Origin: Acidobacteriota bacterium
Lineage (GTDB): Bacteria; Acidobacteriota; Terriglobia; 20CM-2-55-15
Reading direction: 5' to 3'
Length of the DNA stretch: 52,092 nt
Assembly: GCA_003223875.1 (NCBI GenBank)
Contig: QHWY01000091.1
Location: forward strand, 1,445 to 53,536
Positions 18,345 through 27,076 of this stretch are shown here, in pieces (within the stretch, counting starts at the first letter, position 1; each line of letters begins with the position of its first letter). The notes beneath the pieces were generated by a model that saw only the letters and a list, made by a program, of their open reading frames with translations, made no database searches and had not been told where the DNA came from. The translations under genes and the position numbers were made by a program.

Positions 18345-20165
18345 CTAAGCTCGCTTGAAAGCCTTCTGAATTTCTCTCAGATCGTAGCGCAAGATGATTG
18401 GCCGGCCATGAGGGCAAACCGTCGGGACATCGGTTTTCATCAACTCCGAAATCAACCAGCGCATCTTGGTTTCCTCCAGTGGCGTATTGATCTTGATTGC
18501 TGCATGACACGAGACCGTGGCGGCAATTTTCTTCTTCAGTGCCTCGATGTTGATCACCTGGGTTTCTCGTTCCAAACCATCGAGTAACTCCACCAGCAGC
18601 TTCTCCACCGCCGCCGCCTTCAACATCGCGGGAGCCGTTTTGATTGCGATCGTCTTCGGGCCAAACGGCTCAACCTCGAAACCATTCCGCGACAGCTCGG
18701 GGATGATACTGTCGAGAATCACAAGCTGCCGCGGAGGCAATTGAACAATGAGGGGCATTAATAATCGCTGGATGTCGAGCTTTCCTGCAAGCTTTTGTCG
18801 CAGGTATGCCTCGAATAGGACCCGCTCGTGAGCAACGTGCTGGTCGATGACGATCAGGCCGGAAGAATCCACGGCCACAATGAAACTGTCCCGGAGCTGC
18901 CCCAGCGGTTGCACCTCCTGCCTGACGCGATCGAATTCCGGATACGCAGGTAGTTCACCCGCGTCTTCACAACCATCTGTCTTGGTTTCGGTAGATCTGA
19001 AGTTCAAGCCCAACGGGATGGCTTGATCAGCCACGGCGCGTATCCCAGGTTGGAGTGCGAAAGATTCCTTCGCAATCGGATTATCCGAGGCCCACGAATC
19101 GGGTAAACGCGGCTGCGGCGCCGGAGCAGTAAATGGCGACATGGGAGCCGCGTCGTTTTCCATTGGCACGATCGTTTTGTCGTGCGTCAGGCCCGATAGA
19201 ATTGCATCCCGAATCGCGTCGTGCACGAACGATTGGTGCTTGAACCGGACCTCCGTTTTTGCCGGATGCACGTTCACATCGACGTCTTCATATGGAATGC
19301 TGACGAACAAAGTCACGACAGGAAACGTTCCCGCCGGCAGGATGTTCCGGTACGCCTCGCTGATCGCGTGAAGAAGAATTTTGTCGCGCACAAGGCGACG
19401 GTTGATAAAGAAGAACATCGAGTTGCGGTTGTATTTCTGAACATGCGGCCTTGACGTGAACAAATGAATTTTCACGCCGGACCGTCCGTAATCCTTCTGA
19501 TACTCCACCAACTGGTCGAGAAGATCTTTGCCGAAAATCTGAAATATCCGATCCCGAAAGCCGGTTGTCACGGGCGCTGCAAGAATCTCGAAACCCGCGC
19601 TGTTTAGTACAAAGTGGATTTCCGGAAATGCCAGCGCATAGTGAGTGCAGTAGGTTGTGATCTGGCTAAGCTCGTAGGATTCGGAACGCAGAAACTTCCG
19701 CCGCGCCGGGACATTGAAAAACAAATCTTCGACTATGATTTGGGTTCCGCGCGGAAAAGCGTGTTCTCGCTCCGAGACGAGCTTTCCTCCGGCGATTTCG
19801 ATCGCTGTGCCGGTGGAACCATCGGCCTGGGTTTCCAAGACCAGACGGGAGACCGACGCGATCGACGGAAGCGCCTCGCCGCGGAAGCCAAGGGTCTTGA
19901 TCGAGAACAGGTCCTCAGGTTCGTACAATTTACTCGTCGCATGCCGGCCAAAACAGGCTCGAGCGTCTTCCGGCGACATTCCTTCGCCATCGTCGGTGAC
20001 GCGAATTCGTTTCCGGCCGCCTTCCTCCACGTCAACCGCGATCTTTCCGGCGCCGGCATCGAGGGAGTTCTCCATCAGTTCCTTGACGACCGATGCCGGG
20101 CGCTCGACGACTTCACCCGCAGCAATGCGATTGGCGATGTCGTCGGGGAGCGTTCGAATTTTCAT
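18345..20165 (-). CDS. mutL: DNA mismatch repair protein MutL
   Basis: MutL couples mismatch recognition by MutS to strand removal. The 606-residue protein carries GHKL ATPase motifs (ENSLDAGA, DDGEGM, GFRGEALPSI) in its first 330 residues, a low-complexity linker (about 335-420) and the dimerisation/endonuclease domain. The metal-binding motif DQHVAHERVLFE near residue 440 and the later CPHGRP motif mark it as the nicking type used where MutH is absent. The start at MKIRTLP is canonical. It is last in a gamma-carbonic anhydrase-hisS-aspS-mutL run. The whole 69-base gap to aspS is filled by a dispersed palindrome. mutS is not in the window. Confidence 0.96.
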   Translation of the reverse strand: MKIRTLPDDIANRIAAGEVVERPASVVKELMENSLDAGAGKIAVDVEEGGRKRIRVTDDGEGMSPEDARACFGRHATSKLYEPEDLFSIKTLGFRGEALPSIASVSRLVLETQADGSTGTAIEIAGGKLVSEREHAFPRGTQIIVEDLFFNVPARRKFLRSESYELSQITTYCTHYALAFPEIHFVLNSAGFEILAAPVTTGFRDRIFQIFGKDLLDQLVEYQKDYGRSGVKIHLFTSRPHVQKYNRNSMFFFINRRLVRDKILLHAISEAYRNILPAGTFPVVTLFVSIPYEDVDVNVHPAKTEVRFKHQSFVHDAIRDAILSGLTHDKTIVPMENDAAPMSPFTAPAPQPRLPDSWASDNPIAKESFALQPGIRAVADQAIPLGLNFRSTETKTDGCEDAGELPAYPEFDRVRQEVQPLGQLRDSFIVAVDSSGLIVIDQHVAHERVLFEAYLRQKLAGKLDIQRLLMPLIVQLPPRQLVILDSIIPELSRNGFEVEPFGPKTIAIKTAPAMLKAAAVEKLLVELLDGLERETQVINIEALKKKIAATVSCHAAIKINTPLEETKMRWLISELMKTDVPTVCPHGRPIILRYDLREIQKAFKRA

Positions 20166-20175
20166 ACGAGGATTT

Positions 20176-20235
20176 AGCCACAAAGAGGCACAACACTCAC
20201 AAAACCTTTTGTGTCTTTTGTGCTTTTCTGTGGCT
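20176..20235. repeat. GCCACAAAGAGGCACAA palindrome, copy 2
   Basis: This copy fills the aspS-mutL gap and starts at the aspS stop codon itself (TAA then GCCAC on the minus strand). The arms AGCCACAAAGAGGCACAA and the opposing TTGTGCTTTTCTGTGGCT form a long imperfect hairpin that any aspS-mutL transcript would carry. Confidence 0.8.
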
Positions 20236-22001
20236 TAAGTTTTCCTTACCTGAACGCCGAGTTCCCTCAACTGCTGATCGGAAACCGGCGAGGGCGATCC
20301 GCTCATCAAATCGACAGCACGCGCGGTTTTCGGAAAAGCGATGACGTCACGAATGGAAGATTGTCCCGTCAGGATCATCACCATCCGATCGACCCCCAGT
20401 GCGATGCCTCCGTGGGGCGGCGTGCCGAACTCGAGCGCCTCGAGAAAGAAGCCGAACTTCTCACGGGCTTCCTGCTCTGATAACCCGAGAACTTTGAAAA
20501 CACGGGACTGGATATCGCTTCGATGGATTCGGATCGAGCCGCCACCGATCTCCGTGCCGTTCAGCACGAGGTCATACGCTTTTGCTCTTACCTGTCCAGG
20601 ATGAGTCTCCAGCATCGGAAGATCTTCATCCGCCGGCGAAGTAAATGGATGATGCCGTGACACCCATCGGTTTTCCGCCGCATCAAATTCCAACAACGGA
20701 AAATCAACGACCCACAACATGTTCCATTTATCGGCCGGAATCCAATTCTCTCTTCTCGCCAACTCGATACGGAGAGACCCGAGGAGATTCAACGTCGCTT
20801 CCGTCGGACCAGCCATCAAGAAAATCGTGTCGCTCTTTGCAGCCCCCGACTTTTTGATAACAGCGTCGACAGCGGCCGGGCCTGCGTTCTTGACGATGGG
20901 AGCGGAAGTAATCCCTTCGTCACCCAGCCTGATCCAAGCTACACCCGCGCCGCCCAGTTGTTTCACAAAAAGCGAGATGTCGTCGAGTACCTTTCGCGAA
21001 TACGCCGTTTGGGGTGCGACGAAGCCGCGGACGGTTTGGCCCGTCTCGGCCAATTCTCGAAATACGCCGGCATCGGCTGTCTTGAAAATGCCGGTGAAAT
21101 CTTGAAGAAAAACATCGAAACGCGTATCCGGCTTATCGCTTCCGTAACGGTCCATGGCTTCCTGAAAGCTCATCCGCGGAAGAGGCCGCGGAATAGTGAT
21201 CCCATTCAATAAAAATACCTCGGCCATCAACCCCTCGATGAGGGCGAATAACGATTCGCGCGAAGGAAACGACATCTCGATATCGATTTGGGTAAACTCC
21301 GGCTGCCGGTCCGCTCGCAGATCTTCATCGCGGAAACATTTCACAATCTGGAAATATTTGTCGAAGCCCGAGATCATTAGGATCTGTTTGAACAACTGTG
21401 GCGACTGAGGCAATGCATAGAAGCTGCCATGATGAAGACGGCTTGGCACCAGGTAATCTCTTGCGCCCTCCGGGGTCGACTTGGTCAGGATTGGTGTTTC
21501 AACTTCCCAGAATCCCTGCCGATCCATGTAGTCGCGGACCGTCATCGTGATGCGATGGCGCGTGCGGAAATTTTCCTGCATTTTGGGCCGGCGCAAGTCG
21601 AGGTATCGGTACTTCAGGCGCAGGTCTTCGGAAGTCGTAATTTCGTCTTCGATCGGAAACGGGGTCGTTTTCGCTTCGCTCAAAATCCAAAGCTGGCTTG
21701 CCACTACCTCGATTTCGCCCGTCTTCAGATTCGGATTCTCCAGGCCTTTGTCGCGCACACGAACCTTCCCGCGGGCGGCAATGACGAATTCGGATCGCAA
21801 CGTTTTGGCCCACCGGTGCAGATCGGCGTTGTTCTCGGCATTGAATACGATTTGAGTGACGCCGTCGCGGTCACGCAGATCGACAAATAAAAGTTGCCCG
21901 TGATCGCGCCATCGATTCACCCAACCCATGAGCAGCACCTCTAGTCCCTGATTCGCCGCCGTGAGTGCGCCGCAGGTATGTGTTCTTTGCAACTCTTCCA
22001 T
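20235..22001 (-). CDS. aspS: Aspartate--tRNA ligase
   Basis: AspRS charges tRNA-Asp with aspartate. The 588-residue bacterial-type enzyme has the N-terminal OB-fold anticodon domain ([20 protein letters not shown]), class II motif 2 ([18 protein letters not shown]), the bacterial GAD insertion (about 285-415) and motif 3 ([14 protein letters not shown]). Length is normal. Its start overlaps the hisS stop by one base, implying coupled translation. Whether it also charges tRNA-Asn for a GatCAB route cannot be decided by eye. Confidence 0.97.
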   Translation of the reverse strand: MEELQRTHTCGALTAANQGLEVLLMGWVNRWRDHGQLLFVDLRDRDGVTQIVFNAENNADLHRWAKTLRSEFVIAARGKVRVRDKGLENPNLKTGEIEVVASQLWILSEAKTTPFPIEDEITTSEDLRLKYRYLDLRRPKMQENFRTRHRITMTVRDYMDRQGFWEVETPILTKSTPEGARDYLVPSRLHHGSFYALPQSPQLFKQILMISGFDKYFQIVKCFRDEDLRADRQPEFTQIDIEMSFPSRESLFALIEGLMAEVFLLNGITIPRPLPRMSFQEAMDRYGSDKPDTRFDVFLQDFTGIFKTADAGVFRELAETGQTVRGFVAPQTAYSRKVLDDISLFVKQLGGAGVAWIRLGDEGITSAPIVKNAGPAAVDAVIKKSGAAKSDTIFLMAGPTEATLNLLGSLRIELARRENWIPADKWNMLWVVDFPLLEFDAAENRWVSRHHPFTSPADEDLPMLETHPGQVRAKAYDLVLNGTEIGGGSIRIHRSDIQSRVFKVLGLSEQEAREKFGFFLEALEFGTPPHGGIALGVDRMVMILTGQSSIRDVIAFPKTARAVDLMSGSPSPVSDQQLRELGVQVRKT

Positions 22002-23236
22002 TACAGTTCTTCTTCCCGGATATTTCGCTGCTCTTTCGTCGACATGTCGCGCACCACGAACGTGCCGGATTTCAATTCTTCCTCCCCGATGATAATCACC
22101 GACTTCGCCTGTAATTTGTCGGCCAACCGCATTTGGCTCTTGAGACTGCGTGTATCGAAGTCCAGATAGACGCGCTTGCCCGCCGTGCGAAGTTTTCGAG
22201 CAAGCAATGTCGCCCGATTGAAAGCTTCGTCCCCCAACGGCGCAAGGAAATACTCGGGCGTGTAATCCGGAATGATTTTGGATGTGTCCGGAATGGAGAG
22301 GATCAATCGTTCCAGACCCATGCCGAATCCGAATCCCTTGGTTGGTGGTCCATCCAGATCTTCGGAAAGTCCGTCGTACCGACCGCCACCCGCAACCGTA
22401 TTCTGCGAACCCAGCCGTCCCGACGTGATCTCAAAGGTGGTGCGGGTGTAGTAGTCGAGTCCCCGGACGAGCCGAGGGTTCAGCCGGAAATGGATTCCCC
22501 GCGCTGCCAAATACGATTTGAACTGGTCGAAATGTTGCCGGCAACCTTCGCAAAGATGTTCCGTGATCGTCGGCAATTCGGCAATTACCGGCTGGCACGA
22601 AGGGACTTTGCAGTCGAAGACTCGCAAGGGGTTCCTTTCCCCCCGCCGGCGACAGTCTTCGCACAGGCGTTCCGCGCGAGCCACAATCGCGGTCTTCAGC
22701 AACTGTACATAAGAGGGACGGCATTCCCGGTCGCCTACCGAATTGATGTTCACTTCCAAATCCGGAATACCGATACCCTTGAGAAAATCGGTCAGCATTT
22801 CGAGCACCTCGGCTTCAATTCCGGGATTGTCGGTGCTCGAAAGCACTTCGGCCCCGGCTTGCGCGTGTTGCCGGTACCGGCCTTTCTGAGGACGTTCTCG
22901 CCTGAACATCGGAGCGATGTAATACAGCTTCAGCAATCGGGCTTCATTCTCGAGCTGATGCTCGATATACGCGCGCATCACGGGCGCGGTACCCTCGGGG
23001 CGCAAAGTCAGCGACTTCGTCTCGTCGCGATCCGTGAACGTATACATTTCCTTCGAAACGATATCGGTCTCTTCGCCGACACCTCGAACAAAAAGGTCTG
23101 TGGCTTCAAATATGGGCGTGCGGATTTCTCCGAAACCGTACCGGTGAAATGTCTGCCGCAAGCGATCTTCAAGAGCGTGCCAGATCCCGATTTCGGACGG
23201 AAGAACGTCGTAGGTGCCTCGTATTGCGTGAATCAT
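22001..23236 (-). CDS. hisS: Histidine--tRNA ligase
   Basis: HisRS charges tRNA-His. The 411-residue class II synthetase shows motif 1 near GEIRTPIFE, motif 2 around [13 protein letters not shown] and [13 protein letters not shown], the histidine-specific segments [14 protein letters not shown] and GGGRYDGL, and motif 3 [13 protein letters not shown]-terminal anticodon-binding domain follows (about 320-405). The central insert has a [12 protein letters not shown]...CEGC pattern that may bind zinc. It starts six bases after the carbonic-anhydrase stop and overlaps aspS by one base. Confidence 0.97.
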   Translation of the reverse strand: MIHAIRGTYDVLPSEIGIWHALEDRLRQTFHRYGFGEIRTPIFEATDLFVRGVGEETDIVSKEMYTFTDRDETKSLTLRPEGTAPVMRAYIEHQLENEARLLKLYYIAPMFRRERPQKGRYRQHAQAGAEVLSSTDNPGIEAEVLEMLTDFLKGIGIPDLEVNINSVGDRECRPSYVQLLKTAIVARAERLCEDCRRRGERNPLRVFDCKVPSCQPVIAELPTITEHLCEGCRQHFDQFKSYLAARGIHFRLNPRLVRGLDYYTRTTFEITSGRLGSQNTVAGGGRYDGLSEDLDGPPTKGFGFGMGLERLILSIPDTSKIIPDYTPEYFLAPLGDEAFNRATLLARKLRTAGKRVYLDFDTRSLKSQMRLADKLQAKSVIIIGEEELKSGTFVVRDMSTKEQRNIREEEL

Positions 23237-23242
23237 CGGGAC

Positions 23243-23761
23243 CTACTTCGCTTTCATCGCCAGGTACGTTTCCTTGTACTCGTAATACCGCCGGGCGTAC
23301 TCGTCGATACTTGCGACCTCCTGATCTGTCAGCGCGCGTTCGACTCTCGCTGGGAGGCCGAGAACGAGACTCCGCGGCGGAATCACCGTTCGCTCCGTTA
23401 TCAATGCACCGGCACCGACAATCGAATACTCGCCAACGACGACGTCATTAAGAAGGGTGGCGCGCATTCCGATCAGGCAATGAGACTCGATGGTACAGCC
23501 ATGCATGGTCACGCCATGGCCGATGGTCACGTAATCTTTGAGAATCAACGGGCACGTGTCTCTCATGACGTGGCCGATCGAACCGTCCTGAATGTTCGTA
23601 TGCTGGCCGATGCGGACGTAGTGAACGTCGCCTCGAATGACGCAGTTGTACCAAACGCTCGAATGGTCGCCGATCTCGACGTCACCCACGATTTGAGCGC
23701 CTTCGGCGATGTAGACTCGCGTCCCAAGTTTTGGCCACTTCCCCCTGTACTCATGCAGCAT
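23243..23761 (-). CDS. Gamma-carbonic-anhydrase-like hexapeptide-repeat protein
   Basis: The 172-residue protein is a left-handed beta-helix of hexapeptide repeats (IVGDVEIGDHSSVW, VRIGQHTNIQDGS and so on) with a C-terminal helix. The zinc-binding pattern of the gamma class is visible: one His in IGHVMRD and two in GHGVTMHG. Family members hydrate CO2 or are uncharacterised (YrdA/CaiE-like). I choose the start at 23761 because GGAGAG lies seven bases upstream and the length then fits the family; the frame is open back to 23833, almost touching the divergent radical-SAM start. It leads the hisS-aspS-mutL run. Confidence 0.85.
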   Translation of the reverse strand: MLHEYRGKWPKLGTRVYIAEGAQIVGDVEIGDHSSVWYNCVIRGDVHYVRIGQHTNIQDGSIGHVMRDTCPLILKDYVTIGHGVTMHGCTIESHCLIGMRATLLNDVVVGEYSIVGAGALITERTVIPPRSLVLGLPARVERALTDQEVASIDEYARRYYEYKETYLAMKAK

Positions 23762-23839
23762 CCACCGCTCTCCAGATAAAGTCTCAACGCTAACAGAATT
23801 ACCTTTCTTTACGCAATCGGCGTCCCCTATCATGTCACG

Positions 23840-25366
23840 ATGCTTCGCGTCGTCATCATCAAGCCGAGTAAATACGGTTTAAGCGGTTACGTCGAGCGGT
23901 TCCGGCGCGGTTTCATGCCGAACAGTACGGTCCCGTATATTCGGAGCATGACGCCGGCGTCAATAGAGGGTGTGAAGATCGAGACACATGCGATTGACGA
24001 ATACGTTCAAACGGATCTGAGTTATCTTGATCTCCTGCGCAAGCCGGAGCAACCCACCCTGCTGGCGTTGGTGGGCGTGCAGTCGCATCAGTTCCGGCGC
24101 AGTCTGGATTTGGCTGCCTTCGCGCGAGCCCATGGGGTTCGGCATTGTGTAATCGGCGGACCGCATCCCATGACATGCGATACCAGCATGCTCCAAAACC
24201 GCGGCGTGAGTTTCGCTTTAGCCGAAGCCGAAACGATCTGGTTGCAAATCTTGGAGGACGCGATCCGAGGCGAGCTCGAGCCGGTTTACGGCGCTAATCG
24301 GCGTTGGGCTCCGGAGCTACAGTCGCCGGTGGTGATTCCGCCATCGAAACGGGATCTGCAGCGGTACATCGTACCCATGCTCGGGATTTATCCCGCGCGA
24401 GGCTGTCCCTTCACTTGTAATTTTTGCTCGGTCATCAAAATCGCGGGCCGCCAGGTCCGTAGCCAGTCCATCGAAACGACCATGGAAAGCTTGAGGCGGG
24501 CGAAGGCTGCCGGCGTTCGCATGGTGATGTTCACATCCGACAATTTCAATAAATACGCAGAGGCTCATGAGCTGCTACAGCAAATGATTGCCGAAAAGAT
24601 CGACATTCCGTTCTTTGTACAATGCGATACGCAGATCGCGAAGCAAGAAGAACTGGTGAGCCTGCTCGGAAAGGCTGGCTGCTTTGAAATGTTTGTTGGC
24701 GTGGAATCCTTCAACCGGCAAACATTATTGGCGGTGCACAAGACGCAAAATCATCCATCCACGTACGGCGACATTGTGAGGCTGTGCCACAAACACGGCG
24801 TTCTGACACATTTCTCGAACATCATCGGATTCCCGGAAGATTCGGCACGCACGGTTCGTGAACACCTAGGTGTGCTCCGCAGTCTTCGGCCGCACGTTGC
24901 GTCGTTTTATATCCTCACCCCGATCCCCGGAACCGAGCAATACGACGATTTCTTCGACAGAGGTTGGATTACAGAGCAGAATCTCGACCGCTTCGATGGC
25001 ACCACAACAACATGGCACCACCCCAATCTGAGCTGGCCTGAGCTACAGGATCTCCTGTTCCGGTGCTATCGTTATTTTTATAATGCGGGTTATATCCTGC
25101 GTACCGCGATTCAAGGCTTCCGGCGCGAAGCTATCGGCGGTTTCCTGGCCTATCTCGGACATCCGCTCTTCACGCGATTTTCAACGGCAAAGAGATTACA
25201 TCCAATGTCTGGCGGCATCAGCCGCGTCCGGTTGGACTGTGTTTCCGCCTACGAAGGGCTGCGCGAAGCACAATTTGGTCTCCAACACATACCATTACCC
25301 AGGAGTCTGACGTTATCGAAGTCCGACGCGGAGCTGAATCGCCGCGCTAAGCTTGCACTGTCATAG
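23840..25366 (+). CDS. B12-binding-domain-like radical SAM protein
   Basis: The 508-residue protein has an N-terminal Rossmann-like region (about 1-155, ending in the IGGPHPM motif) similar to cobalamin-binding domains of radical SAM enzymes. The radical SAM core follows, with the cluster motif CPFTCNFC (Cys189, 193, 196). Later segments VGVESFNRQTLLAVHK and NIIGFPEDSARTVREHL are typical of the Elp3/MiaB-type core. The C-terminal 100 residues are Tyr/Arg-rich. Family members include methyltransferases and lipid-modifying enzymes, but the substrate cannot be told. It is divergent from the carbonic-anhydrase gene and followed, ten bases later, by the ferritin-like transporter gene. Confidence 0.75.
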   Translation: MLRVVIIKPSKYGLSGYVERFRRGFMPNSTVPYIRSMTPASIEGVKIETHAIDEYVQTDLSYLDLLRKPEQPTLLALVGVQSHQFRRSLDLAAFARAHGVRHCVIGGPHPMTCDTSMLQNRGVSFALAEAETIWLQILEDAIRGELEPVYGANRRWAPELQSPVVIPPSKRDLQRYIVPMLGIYPARGCPFTCNFCSVIKIAGRQVRSQSIETTMESLRRAKAAGVRMVMFTSDNFNKYAEAHELLQQMIAEKIDIPFFVQCDTQIAKQEELVSLLGKAGCFEMFVGVESFNRQTLLAVHKTQNHPSTYGDIVRLCHKHGVLTHFSNIIGFPEDSARTVREHLGVLRSLRPHVASFYILTPIPGTEQYDDFFDRGWITEQNLDRFDGTTTTWHHPNLSWPELQDLLFRCYRYFYNAGYILRTAIQGFRREAIGGFLAYLGHPLFTRFSTAKRLHPMSGGISRVRLDCVSAYEGLREAQFGLQHIPLPRSLTLSKSDAELNRRAKLALS

Positions 25367-25375
25367 ACTTCCCTT

Positions 25376-26494
25376 GTGAACCCTTCACCGCAAGACCTTC
25401 AACGTTACCAGGACAATTTTCTGCGCGAACAGGATGGGATAGCTCTGTATCGCGCGCTGGCGAAAGCTGAAAAAGATCCCGGGCGCGCCGAAATTTTCGA
25501 GAAGCTTGCGAAGGCGGAAGAACGGCACGCGGCACGGTGGGCGCGGTTATTGCAAAGCAATAGTGCTGCCCTGCCCGTATACACGCCCGGCTGGCGCATT
25601 CTTTTGTTGGGCTGGCTTTCGAGGCGGTTCGGAACTCAGCACATATTGCCCGTCGTGACAGGCCTCGAATCTCGGGACCAGGACGTCTATCGCGGCCAGA
25701 TTGAAGCCCGCGGCCTTCCCGCCGAAGAGCGCAGTCACATGCGTACACTGCGCGCCATGCAGCGGCGCGGCGAGGATCGGCCGGAATCGATACTCGATCT
25801 CGAAGGATGGCATCGCACGATCTACGGCGGCGGATTGCGCGCTGCTGTGTTCGGCGCCAATGATGGGTTGCTTTCCAACTTCAGCCTCGTCATGGGAATT
25901 GCGGGCGCAACCTCCGAACCGCGGTTCGTTCTGCTGGCCGGAATCGCGGGCCTGCTGGCGGGCGCTTCCTCCATGGCCGCCGGCGAATATGTCTCGGTAC
26001 AATCGCAGCGGGAGCTTTACGAACAGCAGATCGCCGTCGAGCGCCAAGAGCTGGAGATGTCGCCTGAAGAAGAAAAAGAAGAACTCTCGTTGATTTATCA
26101 AGCCAAGGGGATTCCGAGCGGCCAGGCGGAAGAGCTGGCCGAGCGTATTTTGTCGAATCCGAGCTCGGCCATCGAGACGCTCGCGCGCGAGGAGCTCGGA
26201 CTGGATCCCGCGGCGTTAGGATCTCCCTGGATCGCGGCTGCAAGCTCATTTGTCGCGTTTGCCACAGGCGCCGTCGTCCCGGTCATTCCTTACCTTCTGC
26301 TTTCGGGGAATGCGGCGTTCATCACAAGCGCCATTGTGTGCGGCGCTGGTCTGTTCATCCTGGGTGGCATCGTTTCGATCTTCACCGGCCGCAGTCTGTT
26401 CTTCAGCGGATTCCGCATGCTCGGCATCGGGTCCATAGCGGCCGCCCTGACGTACTTTATCGGCAAAGTTCTCGGCATTTCAGTCGCGTCGTAG
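25376..26494 (+). CDS. Ferritin-like/VIT1 fusion iron transporter (MbfA-like)
   Basis: The 372-residue protein joins an N-terminal ferritin-like domain (about 1-150; Glu in LREQDG and the Glu/His pair in KAEERHAARW are candidate metal ligands) to a VIT1/CCC1 membrane domain (about 155-372). The latter shows AAVFGANDGLLSNFSLVMG, the GEYVSVQSQRE segment and C-terminal helices with the PYLL and GIGSIAAALTYF stretches. MbfA of alpha-proteobacteria has this layout and exports iron or manganese. Translation starts at GTG and no clear ribosome site is seen. It probably shares a transcript with the radical SAM gene, ten bases upstream. Confidence 0.85.
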   Translation: MNPSPQDLQRYQDNFLREQDGIALYRALAKAEKDPGRAEIFEKLAKAEERHAARWARLLQSNSAALPVYTPGWRILLLGWLSRRFGTQHILPVVTGLESRDQDVYRGQIEARGLPAEERSHMRTLRAMQRRGEDRPESILDLEGWHRTIYGGGLRAAVFGANDGLLSNFSLVMGIAGATSEPRFVLLAGIAGLLAGASSMAAGEYVSVQSQRELYEQQIAVERQELEMSPEEEKEELSLIYQAKGIPSGQAEELAERILSNPSSAIETLAREELGLDPAALGSPWIAAASSFVAFATGAVVPVIPYLLLSGNAAFITSAIVCGAGLFILGGIVSIFTGRSLFFSGFRMLGIGSIAAALTYFIGKVLGISVAS

Positions 26495-26527
26495 AACATG
26501 TTCGAATTTTTCGAAAGGAGGAACTCG

Positions 26528-27052
26528 ATGAAGCTCAAAACTGATCAACTGGTGCTTTCTGGCGTATTCCTCGTTGTGATTGGGGTTCTATCCGGTATTC
26601 CTGCAGCAGAAGGTCAGACAACCGTAGGCGGCCACGTCGGTTTTGTGCTACCACTGGTCACGCATGCTGCAGGCCAGACGACGAATATCGCGGATAACTT
26701 CTCCATTGGTTTTCCGCTTGGAGTTACCTTCAAGGGGAAAGGTCGCATGGCGTACGATTTGGAACTGGTGCCTGGCGTTCAAGGGACCCCGCGGCTGACT
26801 ACGTTCACCGTTCATCCGGGTTTGGTGTGGGATGCCGGGCACAGCTTCGGCGTTGGCATGCGCGCGGCGTTTGACATCAATTCTCAGCAATGGGGATTCA
26901 CGCCCCTGGTGAACCACAGTTGGCCAATTAACGACACCTTCTTCAAGGCGTTTTTCGTCGAGGCCGTGCTGCCGGTCCGCTTCAATCGGCCGACGAATAC
27001 GCCCGCTACGACACCTGTCACCTTCGGTATGCACTTTGGATTGGGATTCTGA
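26528..27052 (+). CDS. Small outer-membrane-like exported protein
   Basis: The 174-residue product begins with a signal peptide (LVLSGVFLVVIGVLSGIPAAEGQ). Alternating beta segments follow and the last residue is an aromatic (GLGF), as in small outer-membrane barrels. I do not recognise a family. The start at 26528 has AAGGAGG eight bases upstream; an earlier ATG at 26498 lacks one. It lies between the iron transporter and aconitase genes, but the sequence shows no functional link. Confidence 0.7.
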   Translation: MKLKTDQLVLSGVFLVVIGVLSGIPAAEGQTTVGGHVGFVLPLVTHAAGQTTNIADNFSIGFPLGVTFKGKGRMAYDLELVPGVQGTPRLTTFTVHPGLVWDAGHSFGVGMRAAFDINSQQWGFTPLVNHSWPINDTFFKAFFVEAVLPVRFNRPTNTPATTPVTFGMHFGLGF

Positions 27053-27076
27053 TCGTGATGTTAGAATTTTAATCTT

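Noticed and set aside
22133..23779. 548-codon plus-strand open frame over hisS and the carbonic-anhydrase gene
   Set aside because: It is fully antisense to two well-supported genes, has no family features and arises from third-position GC bias.
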